29,192 nucleotides of DNA from contig JABVXV010000536.1 in the NCBI GenBank assembly GCA_013365325.1, forward strand, positions 1 through 29,192, in the 5' to 3' direction. The position numbers were made by a program, and so were the translations under genes. Below, in pieces: positions 22,521-29,192 of the stretch. Each line of letters starts with the position of its first letter. Position 1 is the first letter of the stretch. This DNA is from Dipetalonema caudispina (lineage: Eukaryota; Nematoda; Chromadorea; Rhabditida; Onchocercidae). A model generated the notes under the pieces. That model saw nothing but the letters and a program-made list of their open reading frames with translations, searched no databases and was not told the origin of the DNA.

Positions 22521-23960
22521 TTTCTTTAGTTCATCGTCCATAGGCTATTTGCTACTTCTTTTTCCTCTTATATCAATCTGTTTTGGTACCTACCGGATTG
22601 GAAGATCCGGATTTCATTCCCGATTCTTTAGTCATTTGACTGACTCATGGATTCATCGAAATTCTTTGGATCTTTCCACTAATTATTTCTGAATTGTAAG
22701 ATAAGCAAAGATATTAATTTCGAAAGTATGAAGCAGATCCCGATCATTTTGCAAAAAAAAAAAAAAAAAAGAAACAAAGAAAGAAAAATAAGTCATAGTA
22801 CGAAATAAGAAAGCTGAAATTATTTCCTCATTAGATTAATTTCCAGATTATATACATGATATAGGCCATAGAACCGGAAATTCCATAGCTGATTGATCAA
22901 CAGAAATTGCTATTCAAAGATATTTCTCCCTTCCAATCTTCTTTATCCATCTTGTCGCCGCATTTTCATAGTTCCTTTCCTCTAGTAATAATACTTGCCC
23001 AATGTTAGGAATCCCTTGATGGCTTCACGATTTCTCGGTCCTTCTATGCATCATATATCGATGAAGGTAATAAGCTTCCTTATCTTCAATCCCTTTAATC
23101 ATTCACTGTTTTGTCATTGAACATTTTACCATCTTTATTCTTTTTTCCTCTTCTTCACTCATTTCCTTCTCTTCTCATTCCCTTTCTTTCCCGAAGGATG
23201 TATATGTGTATTGGATGAAAGGAAGAAGATGGAGGTCGAATGGTCTGATCTGTTCTGGTTCAACCGATGGAAGAAGTAAGGGTATCATTGAGGAAGAACA
23301 AGGAGAGAAGAAGGGAGGGTTTAAGAGGGAAAGGAAGAAAGACGAAATACCTCCACCCATTACTCTTTCATCTATTTCTACCTCTCTTCTTACTCCTACT
23401 ATAAGTGTATGTATCATCAGAACAGTATTCGGATTGCATGGATACATACATATTCCAAGAGAAGAAACCTTTTGCACGGTTCATTGGGATATCAATATTA
23501 TGATCCATTCTTTGTTCTCATTATTTTTTAGGCTTCTTCTATTGATGTTGTAGGTGGATGATAGTAATGGAAGAGATATCATTGATGATAAGAGGTATTA
23601 ATGATAATGTTATTTCATCAGGTATGCATTAATTCTACGAATTGTTGAAATGATCACATTTCAGTACTATGAATGATAAGAATTACTAATAGTAATAAAT
23701 CATTTTTCTTAATCCTTCCCGGTTTATATCTGACTGTAGTCAGTTTCTTTTTTCCTTTTCCTTTTAAGTCCTTCCCTTTTGATTATTTCCTTCAATGTTT
23801 GGCACTACGCCTCGCAGATGTGTGTGTTATGTGACAAAGTATACATTTAGCGACATATTTTTATGTTTCTTTTTTTTTATCTCTCTTTGTTCATATACCA
23901 TTTTTAGTGGAGGGTTAGCATTCTTTCTCCCGTTTTCTATCATCCCTGCCTCTCTTCGTG
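22521..23960. other. Non-coding stretch between candidate promoter and hairpin cluster
   Basis: No coding exon recognised. It contains an 18-base A run (22753-22770), CCGGAT/ATCCGG (22594-22611), pyrimidine-rich DNA at 23080-23195 followed by purine-rich DNA to about 23345, and an inverted repeat TGTATGTATC/GATACATACA (about 23406-23450) with a long unpaired loop. The open frame at 23206-23553 is most simply explained by the purine/pyrimidine bias. Confidence 0.5.
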
Positions 23961-23966
23961 AAGCTT

Positions 23967-24180
23967 TGACCTTAGGTAGAATTCAAATGATGTGATTTCT
24001 CCCTCTCTTCCTCACTCTTACGCCTCTGACCTTTAGTAGAGAAGTAGTGGACTTTTTTACTGGAAAAGACCCAATTGATGGGCTCTGTTTCTCTCCTGGG
24101 TGAATAGTGACCTTTAGTACATTCTAAGTGATGTGATCTCTTTGTCTTCCTTTCAGGAACTTGCTGACCTTAGGCCTTTT
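23967..24180 (+). repeat. Decayed tandem duplication (~140 bp unit) with four TGACCTT boxes
   Basis: TGACCTTAGG or TGACCTTTAG boxes start at 23967, 24027, 24108 and 24165. Box 1 and its 3' flank match box 3 and its flank (both include TGATGTGAT about 17 bases later, then TCTTCCT). Box 2 corresponds to box 4. The two copies are offset by about 138-141 bases and have diverged by many substitutions and small indels. TGACCT is the complement of the nuclear-receptor half-site AGGTCA. Confidence 0.6.
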
Positions 24181-24418
24181 CTGTTGAGTTGTAGTAAAGG
24201 AAAGAATGCCAAAAGGAAGATTTTGGTTTTGCCAGAATTTGAACTTCTCTGTTGTCAACTTTTCTTTTTATTCGTATTTGTTATTACCGCTTCTCTTTAC
24301 GATTAGTAAGAATTCTGGTTTTTTTTTTTAAAAAAAATGTTGAAAGAATTATATTATTTGTGGTTTTCTTTGTGCCATAATTTATACTTGTGTCCTGAAA
24401 ATATCCTCTATATAATAA

Positions 24419-24508
24419 TGCTGCTTACTCGTAGCTGAGCATGGTTCTTAGTCATGTGATATGCAGCGGATTCATGACTAGAACCATACTCAGCTATGCG
24501 ATCCAGCA
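24419..24508 (+). ncRNA. mir-61-like: microRNA precursor, mir-44/mir-61 (mir-279) family
   Basis: The arms 24432-24456 and 24473-24496 are complementary except for one substitution and one bulged base, around a 16-base loop. The stem continues outward through C-G and G-T pairs, then TGCTG (24419-24423) with CAGCA (24504-24508), as expected for a primary microRNA lower stem. The 3' arm from 24475 reads TGACTAGAACC..., ending near 24497. It shares its seed GACTAGA with C. elegans miR-44/45, miR-61 and miR-247 and insect miR-279, and as I recall its first 11 bases are those of miR-61. The mature product would therefore be 3p, about 22-23 nt, acting as a post-transcriptional repressor in Argonaute. 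The neighbouring 26.0-kb hairpin supports a cluster. The family is well supported; the exact orthologue is inference. Confidence 0.85.
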
Positions 24509-25439
24509 CTCATGTCCGGTCTTTCCGGTTGTACCAATTACGAATTTTCATTTTGCTATTCATTTTTCATCCTCTCCACTTCGGGCCAAGTTCATAGGGA
24601 TCTTCCACGCGATCTTGTTTTTGTTGTTTGGGTCAATTTTACACCATCCGTTATCAACACTTTTCTTTATACTCAGTTATGAAAGTTTCACGAAGAGAAG
24701 GAAGATAACAGAAGTTCGTGCTCATGTAAAAGATGAAACTGGGTCATGCTGTCTAATCGGAAGTTAAAGTCACAGAAGGGGGTCCAAAAAAGATAATATC
24801 GGTCGTTTTGAACTATAGAAATACTACGATATCATGTGGAGTTAAACATTATGGTCACTGTCTTAAAAATTGGTTGTGGGTGTTTGATTACAAAAGCAGA
24901 ATTTCATCCTTTCCTCGACTTGCAGTTATGTTTGGTTATGTGATTGTTGTAATAGAGTTGTTAGATGAATATCCTCCCCAGTTTTGAGATTTGAATCAAA
25001 AAAGATTTCTGAATCATGCCGTAATCAAACATATTTTGGTAGGAAATTCTATTGAAATAAGAAAGTGAAATCCGCGTTGTGAGTGGCATTTTTTGGATTA
25101 TTTGTTTTTTTTTCCTCCTTTTTTTTCCTCCATATAGTATGCAGAAGGCATTTATAAGGTTTGGACGATTCGGACTGGGATAGGTTTTTTGTCGATCGGT
25201 ATGATTCATCTCATTCTTTTTTCTCTTCCCCTTTGTTAGTGAAAAAGAATAATATATTGGAAAGATGTTAAAAGAACATATGTGTTGTTGACCTTCCCTT
25301 TGCTGTACCCATTGTCAGCTGCCTGAAATTTCCCATTTTCGATTAAGAAATCATTAGTGGTGAATAACGGGAAGTAGCATGATATATACCGATACCGAAA
25401 ATGCCGTAACTAATGAGGTTAGAATTTTATTGACACATT
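24509..25439. other. Spacer inside the hairpin cluster
   Basis: No coding exon recognised. A possible weak hairpin spans 24783-24840: TCCA/TGGA outer and ATATCG/CGATAT inner pairs with internal loops and a 25-base loop. CACGAA/TTCGTG at about 24689-24720 encloses a purine-rich loop. The open frame at 24441-24767 overlaps the microRNA hairpin and has no family resemblance that I recognise. Confidence 0.45.
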
Positions 25440-25500
25440 TAGTGAGGCACATAAGTAATGAGCTAAAAAAGGAAGGGAGCCACAATAAGTCTGCTTACTA
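25440..25500 (+). ncRNA. Candidate microRNA-like hairpin A
   Basis: The arms 25440-25464 and 25478-25500 form about 19 pairs, including two G-T, with scattered mismatches and a 13-base purine loop. Outer pairs TAGTGAG/CTTACTA are continuous. Size and shape fit a small precursor, but the internal loops are many. I do not recognise either arm as a known family. It may be chance pairing. Confidence 0.35.
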
Positions 25501-25509
25501 TGGATAGGG

Positions 25510-25571
25510 GAAGTGAATGTTTCTCCTCCGGTACTCTCGATAATCGGTCAGGAGGAGATGCTTCATTTATT
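25510..25571 (+). ncRNA. Candidate microRNA-like hairpin B, mir-86-like 5' arm
   Basis: AGTGAATG (25512-25519) pairs with CATTTATT (25564-25571), with two G-T. TCTCCTCC (25522-25529) pairs perfectly with GGAGGAGA (25551-25558) after a 2x5 internal loop. The terminal loop is about 21 bases. The 5' arm begins GAAGTGAATG, matching positions 2-10 of nematode miR-86 (TAAGTGAATG) as I recall it, but position 1 and the 3' half differ. It lies 10 bases after hairpin A. Treat as a candidate only. Confidence 0.35.
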
Positions 25572-26013
25572 AGAGATTTATGTTTCAATTTAAAGGGACG
25601 ATCTGGTGTGAAATGAGAGAAGTTCTCATAACATGTATTCTGTATCCACTAATAGAATAACTCCACTTTTTCCTCGAACATATGCATTCCCTGGTTGTAA
25701 ATCAAAGTGGTACTACTAGTTAGCTTTCTCACGCCTATTTCCTTCGGCCAGCTACATCAATCAACTCAAAGCTTCTAGATTTACAGTAGTTTGTTCCGTT
25801 GTTTATGGCAACGATTCGCTGAACCAATGGAGAATGACAAATTTTAGCAAATCGCTACAACGATTGGGTTCATGATTATCGTGAGTATAAGATATTGAAA
25901 TAAAAAAGCATGAATAGTTGAAATTGTGGAACTTGTAGCACGTTTGGAGCTACAAGAGATGTCGTAGATGTGAATTCGCTTTCAGCACGATTTTGGAGTT
26001 CCGAAAACATTGA
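25572..26013. other. Spacer with small inverted repeats
   Basis: No coding exon. Short perfect or near-perfect stems are CCACTTT/AAAGTGG (25663-25710, loop partly paired), a 12-pair stem with one mismatch (25812-25854), and CTTGTAGC/GCTACAAG (25932-25956, 9-base loop). None is long enough by itself to call a microRNA precursor. Confidence 0.45.
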
Positions 26014-26098
26014 TGGCTAAGCTTGAACCGTCAGTGGTCTTGTGATCCGTTGAGAAATTTTGAGTCGAATCACAGCCAACTGGTGGTTCAGCTTGCTA
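26014..26098 (+). ncRNA. mir-250-like: microRNA precursor, mir-2/mir-43/mir-250 type
   Basis: The 5' arm 26021-26046 pairs with 26069-26092 over about 22 pairs with small bulges and a 22-base loop. Pairing continues outward (AA/TT, then weaker pairs). The 3' arm contains ATCACAGCCAACTGGTGG. If the mature RNA starts one base before ATCACAG, the seed is that of miR-2/miR-43. If it starts at TCACAG, it lines up along most of its length with C. elegans miR-250 (TCACAGTCAACTGTTGG, as I recall). The mature 5' end decides the family. In C. elegans, mir-61 and mir-250 are neighbours, as are mir-43 and mir-44. The same pairing with the 24.4-kb hairpin here is the main support beyond the fold. It is 1.5 kb downstream, on the same strand. 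Confidence 0.75.
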
Positions 26099-26443
26099 TG
26101 TTCGGTGATCGTATGAGACGGAGGTTATTTTGCGGTAATATTTCGAGTAAAGAAGTGTCTGGTGACTTTCAATTCGTCAAGAACTCATTTTCTGGAACTT
26201 CCATTACAGTTTTTGGATGAAACCTTGTACCCTCTATAATATAATTGACAGACTCGTGAGCCGTATCGGCTTTGTGGTACATTGTAATTCAGATATGCAT
26301 CACAGCACGATTCGGCCCGCGAAATGTGATTTTTGTTTGGTTATCTGAGACCAACTGTTCCTGACTTACACAGATTTTAGATCCCTTCAAAAGCCATTAA
26401 TTCCCACTCGAGGTATTCGGAACACTATGGTAATTTTGATTTA

Positions 26444-26528
26444 AAGTGTGGGAGTAGCGGCCTGGATTTTGTCCAAAGCGTTAAAACACAGCTTTGGCAC
26501 CATTCAGACCACTACACCTATTCCACTT
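26444..26528 (+). ncRNA. Long structured hairpin, probable microRNA precursor of unknown family
   Basis: About 30 base pairs connect 26444-26479 with 26491-26528 around an 11-base loop. Apical CCAAAGC/GCTTTGG pairs are perfect. Below lie CTGGAT/ATTCAG, GG/CC, GTAG/CTAC, TGGG/CCTA and the base AAGTG/CACTT, separated by single mismatches and short bulges. This is the longest imperfect stem in the window and has the upper-plus-lower-stem layout of a primary microRNA. The likely 3p product would begin near 26491-26495. Its TTGGCAC core recalls miR-96/miR-263b seeds, but I do not claim that family. It lies 350 bases after the mir-250-like hairpin. Confidence 0.6.
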
Positions 26529-27008
26529 CTCGTATCCGTAATTTGTTACCTTTGTTTCGGAAATTGTTAAGACTTCAGAAACCTGTAAAATAATGAGCTG
26601 TAACACATCGGTAGTTTTCCCTCCTTAAACAGCGGATTTGTTTCAAAATCATTTGCAAATTTCATGGTCAAACGAAATTCTTGGTTCTTAGCAATCCCGA
26701 TATATTTCATCCTTCTTTAAACTGGACTCTTTTGTACCCTTTGTTAAAAGTTTCCAATATTTTTGACTAAATATTATTTGGGGTTTGCAAAAATACTCGA
26801 TAAGCCTTTTTCTATTTCCTGTAATTGTAACGAATTGCGCCTAATGATGCGTTGTTGATTTATACATGATTAATTTCTTGTAGGAAAATGGGGATTTTAT
26901 TGTAGGAAGTAATATGCATTCAGTCCATCTTCCACTTTAAATTCTTCTATTTCTTAAATTAATTGTAGTATATGTGTTTATTAATTACTGGAAATCTTTG
27001 TATTGTTT
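26529..27008. other. Spacer, no feature recognised
   Basis: AT-rich DNA with only short chance-level inverted repeats (for example AATTTC/GAAATT near 26657-26678 and AATATTT/AAATATT near 26756). No exon resemblance seen. Confidence 0.45.
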
Positions 27009-27067
27009 TGTCAAGGTCTTTGGGAAAGTTCCGCGGAGTTTTCCTCACCGTTTTCTCCAAACTTAAC
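27009..27067 (+). ncRNA. Candidate hairpin D (weak)
   Basis: TTTGGGAAAG (27019-27028) pairs with TTTTCTCCAAA (27051-27061) with one bulged T. AAG/CTT and GT/AC extend the stem outward past a 3-base bulge. That gives about 16-17 pairs with a loop of about 22 bases. Competing local pairings (GGAAA/TTTCC around CCGCGG) exist, so the fold is uncertain. No family match is recognised. Confidence 0.3.
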
Positions 27068-27347
27068 CTTCTATTTCTTCATTGTTAGGTTTGACGATTG
27101 AAAAATCCAAATGGGCTAAATTATACAGATTGAATGGGGGAAGAGGCGGGGAGATATCGTAAAATTGGTTAGCTTTTGATAGGAAATTTTGCATTTGATT
27201 AATGCTACCTTAAGCATGTATGTATTATAAACAGGTACCTATCTCCGATTGGTATCGAGATATTATTGAAGGTTTTGTTGGGAATGCAATCACTATTTCC
27301 CATGTTATCTATTGCTTCCCATAGTTTGCATGCATAATAATATCAAT
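27068..27347. other. Spacer with one compact hairpin
   Basis: TATCTC-C-GAT / ATCGAGATA (27240-27262) forms a 9-pair stem with one bulged C and a TGGT loop. Nothing else recognised. Confidence 0.45.
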
Positions 27348-27396
27348 CTTATATAATTTGCTGCTGATACAACGCTCACCGGTACTATATTGTAAG
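27348..27396 (+). ncRNA. Candidate hairpin E with mir-35/36/42-like 3' arm (weak)
   Basis: The arms 27348-27367 and 27376-27396 give about 17 pairs, including G-T, with a 3-base internal loop, one mismatch and a bulge. The terminal loop is 8 bases. The 3' arm starts exactly at TCACCGG, the first seven bases of the nematode mir-35/36/42 family (TCACCGGG), but base 8 is T. In C. elegans mir-42, mir-43 and mir-44 form one cluster, which makes the position suggestive. The stem is AT-rich and unsupported below its base, so chance is a real possibility. Confidence 0.3.
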
Positions 27397-27962
27397 TGCT
27401 ATAGCATATATTTATTTATAAATTTGTAAGATTGGAAAGGGTACTATTAATAATAATTGTAATTTAAAAGGAGTTTTACTGGAATACCAAATAACCTATT
27501 GGGAATTATTGGGCATAAAATAATTTTACTCTATATGTGATGAGTTAAAAGTAAATAAGCAGAAGATAGGAATACAAAAGATTAAATCCCTGTTTTTGTG
27601 CCACTTCAATTCCAAACTCGGTTTCTTTTGCTACTATCAATTTGAAATGTTCGTTGTAAGAGATTTAGACAAAATCATATCTTAAACTATGAATTTAAGG
27701 ATGAAGCAAATACTTGGAGGTAAATAATTAGTACATTTAACTTCCTTGTGGGTCGTAAATTCTTGCATTTTTGTACGTGAAGAACATTTACCAACTGCCA
27801 TTAGTATTATTGCTGTTATTATCATTGCTGCTATTTATTATTACTATTATCAGTCTTGAAGGTATAACTTGGCTAACCACAATATATGATAAATAGGCCA
27901 GTAATGTGATGAGTGTAATTAGTCAATAGATAATTGCTACATTCAACTTTCCTTGTGTGTAA
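27397..27962. other. AT-rich flank, no gene recognised
   Basis: No exon or convincing hairpin. GCTATAGC (27398-27405) is a short palindrome. TTAT/ATT-type simple sequence begins to appear near 27800. Confidence 0.5.

Positions 27963-29192
<1,230 letters not shown>

Noticed and set aside
22456..22692. Open frame of 78 codons after the CpG-rich block
   Set aside because: It starts with GTG, is hydrophobic from T-rich composition, and shows no family resemblance. A non-coding first exon remains possible.
23206..23553. 115-codon frame on + and 100-codon frame on -
   Set aside because: Both follow from a purine-rich to pyrimidine-rich switch; no recognisable domain or splice context.

Overview
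The window looks like nuclear DNA of a nematode, most likely an AT-rich clade III (filarial or other spirurid-type) worm. It is strongly AT-rich. Genes are split into many short exons, with nematode-type acceptors (TTTCAG or TTGCAG). Probable spliced-leader acceptors lie just upstream of start codons. The closest protein and microRNA resemblances I can recall are to animal and Caenorhabditis families. Genus-level assignment is inference.

Three protein-coding genes, all on the + strand, were rebuilt by hand from splice sites, reading phase and family resemblance. Each gives an uninterrupted frame whose coding length is divisible by three. (1) 2184..8473, 9 exons, 414 aa: a four-pass LAPTM-like membrane protein with a long cytoplasmic tail. 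(2) 10785..16363, 15 exons, 585 aa: a triokinase / dihydroxyacetone kinase (TKFC type) with both DhaK and DhaL domains and intact catalytic motifs. (3) 19221..21530, 6 exons, 206 aa: GINS complex subunit PSF1 (GINS1), a part of the replicative CMG helicase. The three have unrelated jobs (membrane trafficking, sugar metabolism, DNA replication). Intergenic gaps of 2.3 and 2.9 kb argue against an operon.

From 21.5 to 27.9 kb I find no convincing protein-coding exon, but the stretch is not empty. A CpG-rich block (about 21.96-22.52 kb) holds three E2F-type and two CRE-like sites and is a candidate promoter. Downstream, on the same strand, lie several hairpins. One at about 24.42-24.51 kb carries on its 3' arm a sequence starting TGACTAGAACC, the hallmark of the nematode mir-44/mir-61 (insect mir-279) family. 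One at about 26.01-26.10 kb carries a 3' arm of the mir-2/mir-43/mir-250 (ATCACAG) type. An even longer stem lies at 26444..26528. Weaker candidates are at 25440..25571, 27009..27067 and 27348..27396. I read this as an undescribed or unannotated microRNA cluster that pairs the same two families as the C. elegans mir-61/mir-250 and mir-42/43/44 clusters.

The window starts in an (AAT)n tract and ends in more than 1.2 kb of (ATT)n-type low-complexity sequence. It is therefore probably a whole contig broken at microsatellites. Other repeats include a compound TG/TATG/TTTG microsatellite, a CA microsatellite, a decayed 140-bp tandem duplication, and intronic palindromes in gene 1.
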